Source: Actinomycetes bacterium | GTDB taxonomy: Bacteria; Actinomycetota; Acidimicrobiia; Acidimicrobiales; RAAP-2 | Reading direction: 5' to 3' | Length of the DNA stretch: 64,000 nt | Assembly: GCA_021831035.1 (NCBI GenBank) | Contig: JAKBNL010000009.1 | Location: 1 to 64,000, forward strand | Shown: positions 8,836-18,937 of the stretch, in pieces | How the letters are laid out: every line of letters begins with the position of its first letter | Position numbering within the stretch: position 1 is the first letter of the stretch | Translations under genes and position numbers: made by a program | Notes under the pieces: model-generated | Database searches by the model: none | Told to the model about the DNA's origin: nothing | The model's input: only the letters and a program-made list of their open reading frames with translations

Positions 8836-9294
8836 CTAGGAGCCGGCGGCGCCGGGCCCGTCCCCGAGCAGCCGCCCGACCGCCTCGAGGGCGAGGTCGT
8901 AGCTCAGGGCGCCGAAGCCGGCGATCGAGCCCTCCACGACGCCGGCCAGGGTCGTGACGTGGCGGAACGGCTCGCGCGCCGCCGGGTTGGACAGGTGGAC
9001 CTCCACCCGTGGTCCGGGGAAGGTCGCTAGGGCGTCGGCGAGGGCCCAGGACGTGTGGGTGAGCGCCCCGGCGTTCACGATCAGCGCGGCGCAGTCGGTG
9101 GCGTCGCGCACCGCCTCGATGAGCTCGCCCTCGAAGTTCGACTGCACGTGGCGCAGCGTGTAGCCGCGGGACCGGGCCGCCGCGCTGAGGCGCGCGACGT
9201 GCTCGTCCAACGTGGCCGTGCCGTAGAGCGCCGGGTCCCGTCGGCCCAGCTGGTCGAGGTTGGGTCCCGACAGCACCAGAATCACACCGCTCAT
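8836..9294 (-). CDS. aroQ: type II 3-dehydroquinate dehydratase
   Basis: VLSGPNLDQLGRRDPALYG...QSNFEGELIEAV...IVNAGALTHTSWALADAL; ATG at 9292-9294, inside the longer track ORF. Confidence 0.95.
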   Translation of the reverse strand: MSGVILVLSGPNLDQLGRRDPALYGTATLDEHVARLSAAARSRGYTLRHVQSNFEGELIEAVRDATDCAALIVNAGALTHTSWALADALATFPGPRVEVHLSNPAAREPFRHVTTLAGVVEGSIAGFGALSYDLALEAVGRLLGDGPGAAGS

Positions 9295-10337
9295 CGCTCC
9301 TCCTCGAAACGCTCTAGCACGCCGTGGACGAGCCCCGCGTCGACCCCGGCCACCGTCTCGATCCCGTCGGGGCCGTCGAGGACGAAGGTGAGATCGTGGT
9401 GGGCCTTCTTGTCCCTCGCCATCACCTCGATCAGCGCCCCGGGCTCGTAGGCCGGCGTCGACCAGGGGCTGAGACCGAAGGCGGCGAGCACCGCGTCGTG
9501 GTAGGCGACGCGCCCGTCGTCGATCCGACCCAGCGCCCGCGCCAGCCGGGCCGCCACGCACAGGCCGGTGGCCACGGCCTCGCCGTGGCGCACGTCGTCG
9601 CCGCGGGCCCGGGCCAGCGCCTCGAGGGCGTGGGCCAGGGTGTGGCCGTAGTTGAGCACGGCCCGCGGACCGCCCTCGCGCTCGTCGCTCGCGACGACCC
9701 GGGCCTTCAGCCCGACGGCCATCTCCACCAGCCCGGCCCGCGGCGTCACGGCGACGGCCTCGGCGGACCGGCCCTCGATCAGCCAGCACTTGGCGACCTC
9801 GGCCAGGCCGTTGCGGATCTCGCGCTCGGGCAACGTCGTGAGCACCTCGGTGTCGCACAAGACGCCCCAGGGCTGGTGGAAGGTCCCGGCGAGGTTCTTG
9901 CCGGCGCGCAGGTTCACCCCGGTCTTGCCCCCGACGGCGGCGTCGACCTGGGCCACGAGCGAGGTCGCCACGTGCACCACGCCCACGCCGCGCCGGTAGA
10001 CCGACGCGGCGAAGCCCGCCAGGTCGCACACCGCCCCGCCGCCGACCGCGACCACCACGTCGTCACGCGACAGGTTGGCCAGCGCCAGGCGCTCCAGCAG
10101 GTCCTCGAGCTGGGCGAGTGACTTCGCCGCCTCGCCGTCGGGGACGGTGAGCACGACCGCCTCGAGGCCGGTCACGAGGTCGAACCAGGGCTCCGCGCGC
10201 AGCGGCTCGGTCGTCACCAGGGCCGCCACGCGGGCCCGCGGGGCGCGCGCGGCGAGCAGCGCGGCGAGTTCGTGACGGGCCCCGTCGGCCACGACGACGT
10301 CGTAGGCGCGCTCGCCGAGCGCGACGGGGACCCTCAC
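9291..10337 (-). CDS. aroB: 3-dehydroquinate synthase
   Basis: VAVGGGAVCDLAGFAASVYRRGV; NYGHTLAHALE; HGEAVATGL. Confidence 0.96.
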   Translation of the reverse strand: MRVPVALGERAYDVVVADGARHELAALLAARAPRARVAALVTTEPLRAEPWFDLVTGLEAVVLTVPDGEAAKSLAQLEDLLERLALANLSRDDVVVAVGGGAVCDLAGFAASVYRRGVGVVHVATSLVAQVDAAVGGKTGVNLRAGKNLAGTFHQPWGVLCDTEVLTTLPEREIRNGLAEVAKCWLIEGRSAEAVAVTPRAGLVEMAVGLKARVVASDEREGGPRAVLNYGHTLAHALEALARARGDDVRHGEAVATGLCVAARLARALGRIDDGRVAYHDAVLAAFGLSPWSTPAYEPGALIEVMARDKKAHHDLTFVLDGPDGIETVAGVDAGLVHGVLERFEEER

Positions 10338-10822
10338 GAGACGGCCCTGGTGAGTCGCTCGAGCGCCTCCTCGAGGGTCCCCGAGGTGTCCACGACCGCC
10401 GAGGCGACCGCCTCGTAGAGGGCGTGGCGCTCGGCGCGCAGGCGCGCCAGGGCCTCGGCCGGGTACTCGCCCAGGAGGGGGCGGTCACCGTCACCGACCC
10501 GCTCGAGCAGCGTCGCGTCGGGGGCGTCGAGCCAGAGCGTGCGCTCGGCGCGTAGCCGCTCGCGCGCGTCGGCGCGCGTGACGACCCCCGCTCCGGTCGC
10601 GACCACCGCGTCGGCCCCGAGCGCCTCGACCAGGGCCTCGACCTCGGCCGCGCGGAACCGCTCCTCCCCCGCGTCGCGCAGGTACGCGGCCGTCGGGACC
10701 GCGACGCGACGAGCCAGCACCTCGTCGGTGTCCAGCGCGGCGCAGCCCAGGCGCCGGGCCAGGGCCCGGGCCAGCGTCGACTTGCCCGCGCCGGGCAGGC
10801 CCACCAGGACCACCCGCGCCAC
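10334..10822 (-). CDS. aroK: shikimate kinase
   Basis: Walker A GLPGAGKSTLARALARRLG; DTDEVL; GTG start at 10822 inside a longer track ORF. Confidence 0.92.
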   Translation of the reverse strand: MARVVLVGLPGAGKSTLARALARRLGCAALDTDEVLARRVAVPTAAYLRDAGEERFRAAEVEALVEALGADAVVATGAGVVTRADARERLRAERTLWLDAPDATLLERVGDGDRPLLGEYPAEALARLRAERHALYEAVASAVVDTSGTLEEALERLTRAVS

Positions 10823-10824
10823 GG

Positions 10825-12012
10825 CTAGGCCGGCCGCGCGGCCGACGCGTGCGAGCCGAGCCCCGCGAGGTAGCCCTCGAGGTTGCGGGTGAACTCCTCG
10901 ACGGTGTCGCCGCCGAACTTGCGCTGGGCCTCGCGCGCCAGCACCAGCGCCACCATCGCCTCGGCGACCACGCCCAGGGCCGGCACCGCGGTGACGTCGG
11001 TGCGCTCCTTGAACGACACGGTGGACTCGCCGGTGGCGAGGTCGACCGTCTCGAGCACGGGTCGGTTCAACGTGGCGAGGGGCTTCATCGAGACGCGCGC
11101 CACGATCGGCGCACCCGAGCTCACCCCGCCCTCGAGTCCCCCCGCGTGGTCGCTGCGTCGCTCGAACCCGCCCCCGCGCGCGTGGTCCGGCGCCGCGGCG
11201 ATCGCGTCGTGGGCGACGCTCCCGCGCTGGGCCGCCTGGGCCGCGCCGTCGCCGATCTCGACGGCCTTGACGGCCTGGATGCTCATCAGCGCCCCGGCCA
11301 GCAGGCCGTCGAGCTTGCGGTCCCAGTGGACGTAGCTGCCGAGTCCGACGGGCACCCCGTAGGCGATGACCTCGGCCACGCCCCCGAGCGAGTCGCCCAC
11401 CTTGGCCGCGGCCCGGATCTCGGCGACCATGGCCTCGGCCGCCGCGGCGTCGAGGCAGCGCACCTCGCTCGCGTCCACCGCGGCGAGGTCGGCCGGACCC
11501 GGGCGCACGCCGGAGGACGCGGCGTCGCCGATGCGCACGACGTGGCTCACGACCTCGACCCCAAGGGTCGCGAGGAGGGCCTTGGCGAGGTAGCCCGCGG
11601 CCACCCGGGCCGCCGTCTCGCGGGCGCTGGCGCGCTCGAGGACGTCGCGCGCGTCGTCGAAGGAGTACTTGAGCATCCCGGCGAGGTCGGCGTGCCCCGG
11701 CCGCGGTGCGGTGAGCCGCTGGCTCGGCACGCCGGGGGCGGCGGCCATCTCCCCCTCCCACTTGGGCCACTCGGTGTTGGCGATTTCGACGGCCACCGGC
11801 GAGCCGAGGGTGCGCCCGTGGCGCACCCCACCGAGGAGTCGGACCTGGTCGCGCTCGAAGCGCATGCGCGGGCCCCGCCCGAAGCCGAGGCGGCGACGGG
11901 CCAGTTCGGCGCCGAGCTCGTCGGCGTCGACGGCGAGTCCCGACGGCAGGCCCTCGACCACGACGACGAGGGACGGGCCGTGGCTCTCGCCCGCGGTCAA
12001 GAAGCGCAGCAT
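10825..12012 (-). CDS. aroC: chorismate synthase
   Basis: [37 protein letters not shown]. Confidence 0.97.
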   Translation of the reverse strand: MLRFLTAGESHGPSLVVVVEGLPSGLAVDADELGAELARRRLGFGRGPRMRFERDQVRLLGGVRHGRTLGSPVAVEIANTEWPKWEGEMAAAPGVPSQRLTAPRPGHADLAGMLKYSFDDARDVLERASARETAARVAAGYLAKALLATLGVEVVSHVVRIGDAASSGVRPGPADLAAVDASEVRCLDAAAAEAMVAEIRAAAKVGDSLGGVAEVIAYGVPVGLGSYVHWDRKLDGLLAGALMSIQAVKAVEIGDGAAQAAQRGSVAHDAIAAAPDHARGGGFERRSDHAGGLEGGVSSGAPIVARVSMKPLATLNRPVLETVDLATGESTVSFKERTDVTAVPALGVVAEAMVALVLAREAQRKFGGDTVEEFTRNLEGYLAGLGSHASAARPA

Positions 12013-12039
12013 CGCCTCAGTCTACGGAGGCGCCCGTCG

Positions 12040-12690
12040 CTACTCGTGGGTGTAGAAGGGGTTGGCCCCCGACGCGTGGTCGGTCACGTCGACCACGCCG
12101 GTCAGCTCGGGGATGGCCTCGCGCAGCATCGACTCGATCCCCTGGCTGAGCGTCATGCGGCTGAGCGCGCAGCCCTGGCAGCCGCCCCCAAGGCGCACGT
12201 AGGCCACCCGGGCCGCCTCGTCGAGCGCCACGAGGTCACAGCGCCCGCCGTGGCTGGCGATGGCCGGGTTCACCTGCTCGTCGAGGACGCGGGCCGCGAC
12301 CTGGGCGAGCGGGCCCTCGACGCCGTAGGCGAGGATCTCCTCGGGCATCCCCGGGTTCATCTCCTCGCGGGTGGGCGCGTTGGGGTTGACGAGCACCAGC
12401 CCACCGCCACCCTCGTCGGAGAACTCCAGTCGGCTGCCGCGCAGGCGCTCGACGCTCGCCGCGGGCACCACGATGGTGAGGTCGCCGTCGCGCCCCACGG
12501 CCGCGTCGCCGGGCGCGAGCGAGAGTTCCGAGAAGTAGAGGTCGTAGGCGTAGCCCGGGCCCCGGGTGCCCGTGACCTCGACCCAGAGGGCGAGACCCTC
12601 GTGGTTGGCCTCGGCGGCGAGGGCCTCGCGCACCACCGAGCGGGCCTCGTCGGTGACCGAGAGGACGTCGAAAGTCTCCAGCGTGCTCAC
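12040..12690 (-). CDS. NfuA-like Fe-S biogenesis protein
   Basis: N-terminal A-type/HesB-like domain plus C-terminal NifU-like domain with GGGCQGCALSRMTL. Confidence 0.85.
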   Translation of the reverse strand: MSTLETFDVLSVTDEARSVVREALAAEANHEGLALWVEVTGTRGPGYAYDLYFSELSLAPGDAAVGRDGDLTIVVPAASVERLRGSRLEFSDEGGGGLVLVNPNAPTREEMNPGMPEEILAYGVEGPLAQVAARVLDEQVNPAIASHGGRCDLVALDEAARVAYVRLGGGCQGCALSRMTLSQGIESMLREAIPELTGVVDVTDHASGANPFYTHE

Positions 12691-12744
12691 GTCGCGAGTT
12701 TACGGGTGGTCGGGGCCCGAGCGGACGGAGGCTAGTTTCGTGCG

Positions 12745-13485
12745 GTGACCCGACTGCCCCCCGACGCCCACGAGTGGGTGAGCTTCGAGGACCCCGAGCT
12801 CGCGCGGACCTGGATGTTCGACGTGACGTTCCTCGAGAGCAACTGGACCTGCATCTTCGGCCACGGCTGCCAGGGCGTGCTCACGGGCCCGGCCCCCGAG
12901 CTCGTCCAGGGGTGCTGCAGTTACGGCGCGCACCTCTCGGACGAGGCGGACCGCGACCGGGTCGAGCGCGCGGCCACGCGCCTCAGCGCCGACCAGTGGC
13001 AGTTCAAGGCCAAGGGGGCCAAGGGCACCACGAAGGTGTCGCGCTCGGGTGAGATGACGACCCGCCTCGTCCAGGACGCGTGCATCTTCTTGAACCGGCC
13101 GGACTTCCACCGCGGGGCCGGCTGCGCCCTGCACGTCATGGCGCTCGACAACGGGGAGAGCTACGTCGGGCTGAAGCCCGAGGTCTGCTGGCAGCTGCCG
13201 CTGCGCCGCGAGGACGAGGTCCTCGACGACGGCCACGTGATCACCCGGATCGCCCAGTGGAACCGACGGCACTGGGGCGGCGGCGGCGACGACTTCCACT
13301 GGTGGTGCACCGAGGCGCGCGAGGCCTTCGTCGGCAAGACCCGGGTGGCGGACTCGATGCGCGACGAACTCGTCGCCATGGTCGGCGACGAGGTGTACGC
13401 GATGCTGATGGCCCACCTCGACCGTCGCGCGACCCAGCCCCGGGGGACCCGATTGGCGCACCCCGTGGTGCGCCGGCGTCGCTAG
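12745..13485 (+). CDS. Cys-rich conserved hypothetical, possibly metal-cluster binding
   Basis: WTCIFGHGCQGVL...GCCSYGAHLSDEAD, plus GAGCALH, PEVCWQLPL, HWWCTEA. Confidence 0.6.
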   Translation: MTRLPPDAHEWVSFEDPELARTWMFDVTFLESNWTCIFGHGCQGVLTGPAPELVQGCCSYGAHLSDEADRDRVERAATRLSADQWQFKAKGAKGTTKVSRSGEMTTRLVQDACIFLNRPDFHRGAGCALHVMALDNGESYVGLKPEVCWQLPLRREDEVLDDGHVITRIAQWNRRHWGGGGDDFHWWCTEAREAFVGKTRVADSMRDELVAMVGDEVYAMLMAHLDRRATQPRGTRLAHPVVRRRR

Positions 13486-13694
13486 TTCTCGGCCGCGAGC
13501 GGGTCCTCGTCCGCGTGGGTCGCCGTCGGCAGCGAGCCGAGGATCTCGTCGAAGCGGTCCTCCTCGGCCCGACACCACTCGGCGTGGACGTCGTCGGGGG
13601 CGGCACCGCACTCGGCGCAGGTGGTGGCCCGCGGCCCGGTGGAGCGCTTGAGCTCGCGAGCCTCGACAAAGCGACGGTGGCGACCTTTTTTCAC
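13482..13694 (-). CDS. small zinc-knuckle-like protein (70 aa)
   Basis: ATTCAECGAAPDDVHAEWCRAEEDRF; convergent with the previous gene via CTAG. Confidence 0.5.
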   Translation of the reverse strand: MKKGRHRRFVEARELKRSTGPRATTCAECGAAPDDVHAEWCRAEEDRFDEILGSLPTATHADEDPLAAEN

Positions 13695-13814
13695 GTCAAC
13701 TCCTCACTGACCGCGGGTCCTCACGGGGCGGCGGCCGCGACTCTCGCTCGGCGAGTCGATACCCGATACTACCCGTCCCCTCCCCGAGACCGGCCCGGCC
13801 CCTAGCATCGATCC

Positions 13815-14051
13815 GTGGACGGATTCGACCCCCAGGACATGATCCAGCGCTTCCGGGACCGGGCCGAGGCGGTGCGTCGACGCGGCCTGCCCCCCGTGGA
13901 GGGACCCGAGCGCCAGCGCTTCCTCGACCAGGCCCGCATCGACTTCCAGGACTTCGCCATGGTCGGTGACGCCACGGCCCGCCTCGAGGACGGGATCTTG
14001 CACCTCGAGATCGACCTCCGCCCACCCGAGGCGCGCGAGTCCGCGTCCTAG
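13815..14051 (+). CDS. hypothetical protein (78 aa)
   Basis: GTG-start ORF; stop shared with the convergent lipoprotein gene (CTAG). Confidence 0.5.
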   Translation: MDGFDPQDMIQRFRDRAEAVRRRGLPPVEGPERQRFLDQARIDFQDFAMVGDATARLEDGILHLEIDLRPPEARESAS

Positions 14052-14488
14052 GGGACGAGGGCGCTGGCCACCCGCGCGGCCCCCTCGGCGAGGTCGGCGG
14101 CGCCGGTGGAGAGCTCGGCGAGCGCTCGGGCTCGGGCGTCGGGCGAGGCGCCCGCGTCGTAGCAGCGGCTGGCGCCGGTGCCGAGCTGGTTGTAGGCGCG
14201 GTTCAAGAGGCGGGTCGCGGCGCCGTCGGGCGTGGGCAGGCTGTTGTAGGCGGCCTCGTCGTCGGTCTGGAGCACCCCGCAGACGGTGTGCAGGTCGTTG
14301 GCCGTGCTCGAGGGGTCCGCGAGGGCCGTCACGGCGTGGCGCGCGTCGTCGAGCAGCGTTCTGGTGTTGGCGCTGAAGTTGGCGTCCTTCGCCCAATTGG
14401 CCACCGCCGTGGCGCCCGACAGCGACCCCCCGCAGGCCGCCAGGGCCAGTCCGCTCGCCGCCACCGCGAGCGCGACGCGCACCCTCAC
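14048..14488 (-). CDS. predicted lipoprotein
   Basis: GTGA overlap with the tyrS stop; lipobox ALAACGG after a hydrophobic signal. Confidence 0.7.
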   Translation of the reverse strand: MRVRVALAVAASGLALAACGGSLSGATAVANWAKDANFSANTRTLLDDARHAVTALADPSSTANDLHTVCGVLQTDDEAAYNSLPTPDGAATRLLNRAYNQLGTGASRCYDAGASPDARARALAELSTGAADLAEGAARVASALVP

Positions 14489-15765
14489 CCGAGGACCACG
14501 AGGTGGAGCTGGCGCCGGCCCCGGCGCACCACGAGGTAGCGGTCGTGCAGCGCGCGGCCGACCCCGACGAGTTCGGTGGGTCCCACGCGCACGTTGTTGA
14601 GATAGACGCCACCCTGGTCGAGGAAGCGGCGCGCCTCCCCCTTGGAGCCGGCCAGCCCGGTGCGCACGAGCAGCTCGACCGGGTCGACGCCGGCCTCGAC
14701 CTCGGCGCGCGACCAGTGCGACGAGGGCGCGTCGGCGACCGCCTCGAGCAGGGTCGCCTCGTCGAGCTCGGCGATCGCCTCGGAGAAGAGCGCCTCGCCG
14801 GCGCGACGGGCCCGGGTGGCCGCGTCGGCACCGTGGACGAGGGTGACGACCTCGTCGGCCAGGCGGCGCTGGGCCGCGCGCCGCTCCGGGTGGCTCTCGG
14901 TGGCCTCGTCGAGCTCGGCCAGCGTGTCGTGGTCCACGAAGGTCACGAAGCGCAGCAGCGTCCCGGTCACCACGTCGTCGCAGTTGAGGAAGAACTGGTG
15001 CATCGCGAAGGGTGACGTGCGCGCCGCGTCGAGCCAGACGTTGTCCCCGGCGGCGGTCTTGCCGAACTTGGTGCCGTCGGCGCGCACGATGAGCGGCGAG
15101 GTGAGACCGTAGGCCGCGTGGCCGGTCATCTTGCGCACGATCTCGGCCCCGAGGGTGATGTTGCCCCACTGGTCCGAACCCCCGAGCTGGAGGGTGCAGC
15201 CGTGGTCGAGGTTGAGCCGCACGAAGTCGTAGCCCTGCAAGAGCATGTAGGAGAACTCCGTGAACGACAGACCCACGTCCTCGCGCTCGAGGCGCACGCG
15301 CACCGACTCCTTGGCCACCATCTGATTGACCGTCACGTGCTTGCCCACCTCGCGCAAGAAGTCGGTGAGCGGGATACGGGTGAGCCACTCGGCGTTGTCG
15401 ACGAGCCGCGCGCGCGCCGGCCCGGCCTCGGCGGTGAAGTCGAGGAAGCGGGCCAGCTGGAGCCCGATCGCCTCGACGTTGGCCCCGATCGTGTCGGCGT
15501 CGAGCAGGGGTCGCTCGACGTCTTTGAAGCTGGGGTCTCCGATCAGTCCGGTGCCGCCCCCGGCCAGCGCGATGGGGGCGTTGCCGGCCAGCTGGAGCCG
15601 ACGCAGCGTGCAGATCTGCAACAGGCTGCCGAGGTGGAGCGAGGACGCCGACGGGTCGAAGCCGATGTAGGCGGTGACGGACCCGGCGTCGAGCTGGTCG
15701 AGCACCGCCTCGTCGGTGACCTGGTAGATCAGGCCCCGGCGGCGCCAGTCCTCGCTCAGTTTCAT
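14485..15765 (-). CDS. tyrS: tyrosyl-tRNA synthetase
   Basis: YIGFDPSASSLHLGSLLQI; KFGKTAAGDNVWLD; C-terminal S4-like region. Confidence 0.96.
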   Translation of the reverse strand: MKLSEDWRRRGLIYQVTDEAVLDQLDAGSVTAYIGFDPSASSLHLGSLLQICTLRRLQLAGNAPIALAGGGTGLIGDPSFKDVERPLLDADTIGANVEAIGLQLARFLDFTAEAGPARARLVDNAEWLTRIPLTDFLREVGKHVTVNQMVAKESVRVRLEREDVGLSFTEFSYMLLQGYDFVRLNLDHGCTLQLGGSDQWGNITLGAEIVRKMTGHAAYGLTSPLIVRADGTKFGKTAAGDNVWLDAARTSPFAMHQFFLNCDDVVTGTLLRFVTFVDHDTLAELDEATESHPERRAAQRRLADEVVTLVHGADAATRARRAGEALFSEAIAELDEATLLEAVADAPSSHWSRAEVEAGVDPVELLVRTGLAGSKGEARRFLDQGGVYLNNVRVGPTELVGVGRALHDRYLVVRRGRRQLHLVVLG

Positions 15766-15789
15766 GCCCTCAGTCTACGAGGGCGCCTT

Positions 15790-16536
15790 TCACAGGGCCG
15801 TCGAGGTGCTCGGCACGTGAACCTGCAGCCACACCACGAACGCGTGCCAGAGGCCGGTCACCTCGCAGACCCCGATGGCGATGAGCAGCAGTCCGCCCGC
15901 GGTCCCGATCGGACGGGCGTGACGGCGCAGCCACGACGACGCCGTGGCCACCCACTCGGTCGCGAGCGCCGCCACGACGAAGGGGATGCCCAGTCCCAGG
16001 CAGTAGACGAAGGCGAGCACCGAGCCGCGCAGCGCCGTCGCCCCCGACGAGGACGCCGCCAGCCCGAGGATCGCCGCGAGCGTGGGGCCGATGCAGGGGG
16101 TCCACCCCAGCCCGAAGGTGAAGCCGAGGGCCCCCGCGCCGAGCACCGAGGCCCGGGGCACCTTGTGGATGCGCCGCTCGCGCTGGAGCCACCGTGACGG
16201 CCACCACCCCGCGAAGAAGAAGCCGAGTGCGATCGTGACCAGACCGAAGACCTCCTCGAGGCCGCGCTGGTGCAGGCGGACCTCACGACCCACCTGGCCG
16301 AAGATCGCCCCGAGGCTCACGAAGACCAGGGCGAAGCCGACGATGAAGGCGATCGAGCCCACGACGGCCCGCCCGCGACCCCGAGAGCCCTCGAGGCTCC
16401 CGGCGGAGCCCGAGAGGAAGGCGAGGTAGCCGGGCAGCAGCGGCAGAACGCAGGGCGAGACGAACGAGACGAGCCCGGCCGCCAGGGCGAGGGGGAAGGC
16501 CGCGAGGAGTGACGACGTGGTCACCGAGGCGATCAT
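15790..16536 (-). CDS. ccdA: CcdA-family cytochrome c biogenesis protein
   Basis: FVSPCVLPLLPGYLAFLSG; GLGWTPCIGPTLAAIL; ATG at 16534-16536 inside a longer track ORF. Confidence 0.88.
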   Translation of the reverse strand: MIASVTTSSLLAAFPLALAAGLVSFVSPCVLPLLPGYLAFLSGSAGSLEGSRGRGRAVVGSIAFIVGFALVFVSLGAIFGQVGREVRLHQRGLEEVFGLVTIALGFFFAGWWPSRWLQRERRIHKVPRASVLGAGALGFTFGLGWTPCIGPTLAAILGLAASSSGATALRGSVLAFVYCLGLGIPFVVAALATEWVATASSWLRRHARPIGTAGGLLLIAIGVCEVTGLWHAFVVWLQVHVPSTSTAL

Positions 16537-18161
16537 CGCAGCGCCTCCGCCACGCGCAGGGCGCCCTCGACGAGGCGCTCGTGACGCTCCACGTTCTCGT
16601 CGCGCTCGGGCACGGTCGCCACCACCACGTGCAGGCCCCCGGCGGCCAGGCCGCTCGTGACCTCGCTCGCCAGAGCCGCGGCGTCGCCGACCCGCGTGGC
16701 GCACGCCCCGAAGGCGCGCGCCACGGTGACCAGGTCGTGGTCGTGGGGCGTGCCGAAGAGCGCCTCGAACGTCTCGGGGGCGAGCAGCGCGCGCTGGGCG
16801 AGGAAGGAGAAGATCCCCCCGCCCCGGTTGTCGACGACGACCAGGACCAGCGACCCGCCCGCTGAGCCGAGGCCGCTCACCAGGCCCGAGACGTCGTGGA
16901 GGAACGTGAGGTCGCCCACGAGGGCCACGGCCCGCGAGCCCGCGGCGACCCCGAGCGCCGTCGAGACGACCCCGTCGATGCCGTTGGCGCCCCGGTTCGA
17001 GAAGACCCGGACCCGGCGGGCGGGCGCCCACCACTCCACGTCGCGCACGGGCATCGACGAGCCGACCACCAGGTCGACCCCGGCCTCGTTGGCCACCGCG
17101 ACGACGCCGCGGGCGACGGCCGGCTCGTCGAGCACCTCGTCGGGCCGTTCGGCCAGGTAGGACTCGACGGCCTCGCTCACCGCGGCCCAGCGCGCGACGT
17201 AGCGGGGGTCGCCCCGGTGGGTCGGCTCGGACGGGTCGGGCCGGCCGGCCAGCCGACGGGTCACCACGCCGTCGGGGTCGGCGACCGGGCCGTCCCCGTC
17301 GAGGGCGACGACCGGCGCGCCCCAATGACCCAGACGGGCGGCCAGCGACTTCGAGGCGGGCGCCCCGCCGAGGCGCACGACCACCTCGGGCGCCAGCCAA
17401 GCGGCCAGGGCGTCGTCGCGCAGGACGACGTCGGCGTGGGCCAGCGTGCTCGCCACCGTGGCGTCGCCCACCACGGCCCAGTCGGCCGCGCGGGCCCGGG
17501 CGACGGTCTCGGGCGAGACCCCGAGGCCCACCACGCACAAGACGGCCCGGCCCGCCAGGTCCACGGGGGCGGCCGGAGCGGCCTCGCGGCTCGGCCCGTC
17601 GGGCTCGGCGCGGGCGGCGGGCAGTTCGTAGGGCGCGCCCACGAGCGGTTCGACGAAGGCCGCGTTGAGGTGCACCGGGCCGGGCTCGCCTCGGTGCCCG
17701 CACGCGGCCGCGTAGAGGCGCGCCGCGAGCGGCCGCCACGTCGGCGCCGCCTCGGCCCGGGCGACGCCGGGCTCCTCGAAGCGCCGCACCATCGGTCCGT
17801 AGAGGTGGCTCTGGAGGATCGTCTGGGGGGCGCCGACCCCGCGCAGCTCCGGCGGGCGGTCGGCGGTGACCACGAGCAGCGGCACCCGAGCGAGGTCGGC
17901 CTCGGCGACCGCGGCGTGCAGCTCGGCCGCCGCCGTGCCCGAGGTCACGACCACCGCGACCGGCCGAGCGCTCGCCAGGGCCCGGCCGACGGCGAAGAAC
18001 GCGGCCGAACGCTCGTCGAGGCGCACGTGGAGCGTCACCCCCTCGGTGGCGGCCGCCGCGAGGGCGAGCGGCGTCGAGCGCGACCCCGGCGCGAGGACGA
18101 CGTCGGTGAGACCGGCCCGGCGCCACTCGTCGAAGAGGGTCGCGGCGAAGGTGGCCTGCAC
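16533..18161 (-). CDS. menD: 2-succinyl-5-enolpyruvyl-6-hydroxy-3-cyclohexene-1-carboxylate synthase
   Basis: ThDP-enzyme motifs VVLAPGSRSTPLALAA and SSMPVRDVEWW. Start placed at GTG 18161; the track start (TTG 18191) would abut the menH ATG. Confidence 0.92.
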   Translation of the reverse strand: MQATFAATLFDEWRRAGLTDVVLAPGSRSTPLALAAAATEGVTLHVRLDERSAAFFAVGRALASARPVAVVVTSGTAAAELHAAVAEADLARVPLLVVTADRPPELRGVGAPQTILQSHLYGPMVRRFEEPGVARAEAAPTWRPLAARLYAAACGHRGEPGPVHLNAAFVEPLVGAPYELPAARAEPDGPSREAAPAAPVDLAGRAVLCVVGLGVSPETVARARAADWAVVGDATVASTLAHADVVLRDDALAAWLAPEVVVRLGGAPASKSLAARLGHWGAPVVALDGDGPVADPDGVVTRRLAGRPDPSEPTHRGDPRYVARWAAVSEAVESYLAERPDEVLDEPAVARGVVAVANEAGVDLVVGSSMPVRDVEWWAPARRVRVFSNRGANGIDGVVSTALGVAAGSRAVALVGDLTFLHDVSGLVSGLGSAGGSLVLVVVDNRGGGIFSFLAQRALLAPETFEALFGTPHDHDLVTVARAFGACATRVGDAAALASEVTSGLAAGGLHVVVATVPERDENVERHERLVEGALRVAEALR

Positions 18162-18190
18162 CTCGCTGGGGCTCGGTACGCTACGGGTCA

Positions 18191-18937
18191 ATGGGGCTCC
18201 TCGGGGTGGCGCGCGAGGGCTCGGGCCCGGTCCTGGTGTGGCTCCACGGCTTCACCCAGACCCGGGACTCGGCCCGTCGCTACCGGTCCATTCTGGCCAC
18301 ACACTACGAGGTCCTCAGCCCCGACCTGCCCGGCCACGGTTCGAGCGCTGCACTCAGCGCATCGTTGGAGGAGGCGGCCGACCTCGTGGCGGCCGCCGCC
18401 GGCCCCGGACCGGTCGCCCTCGGGGGCTACTCGATGGGCGCGCGCGTGGCGCTGCACGTGGCCCTGCGCCACCCCGGGATCGTCACGCGCCTCGTGGTCC
18501 TGAGCGCCACCGCCGGCATCGAGGACGAGTCCGAGCGGGCCGCACGCCGGGCGCGCGACGAGGCCCTGGCGAAGCGGATCGAGCGCGTCGGCGCCTCGGC
18601 CTTCCTCGAGGAGTGGCTGGCCCAGCCCCTCTTCGCCACCCTCCCGCGCGAGGCGGCCGAGCGCGCGGCGCGCAGCACCGACGCGGCCGGGCTCGCCGAC
18701 TCGCTGCGTCGCGCCGGGACCGGGACCCAGGCGTGGCTGCTCGACGACCTGGCCCGCCTGGAGGTGCCCACCCTGGTGCTGGCCGGCGCGCGCGACCCCA
18801 AGTTCGTCGAGGCCGGGCGTCGCCTCGCCGGCGCCCTGGTCGACGCCCGCCTCGTCGTGCTCGAGGGGCTCGGTCACGCGGCCCACCTCGAGGACCCCGC
18901 GGCCGTGGCGGGCGTGGTGCGCGACTTCCTCGACTAG
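18191..18937 (+). CDS. menH: alpha/beta hydrolase, SHCHC-synthase-like
   Basis: VLVWLHGFTQTRDS, ALGGYSMGARVALHVAL, GLGHAAHLEDP; lies between menD and menA. Confidence 0.82.
   Translation: MGLLGVAREGSGPVLVWLHGFTQTRDSARRYRSILATHYEVLSPDLPGHGSSAALSASLEEAADLVAAAAGPGPVALGGYSMGARVALHVALRHPGIVTRLVVLSATAGIEDESERAARRARDEALAKRIERVGASAFLEEWLAQPLFATLPREAAERAARSTDAAGLADSLRRAGTGTQAWLLDDLARLEVPTLVLAGARDPKFVEAGRRLAGALVDARLVVLEGLGHAAHLEDPAAVAGVVRDFLD

Noticed and set aside
10849-12735. 628-aa plus-strand ORF
   Set aside because: Antisense across aroC and the nfuA-like gene.
13739-13757. Possible hairpin CTCGC-TCG-GCGAG
   Set aside because: Short imperfect stem without U-tract; not distinguishable from chance in GC-rich DNA.
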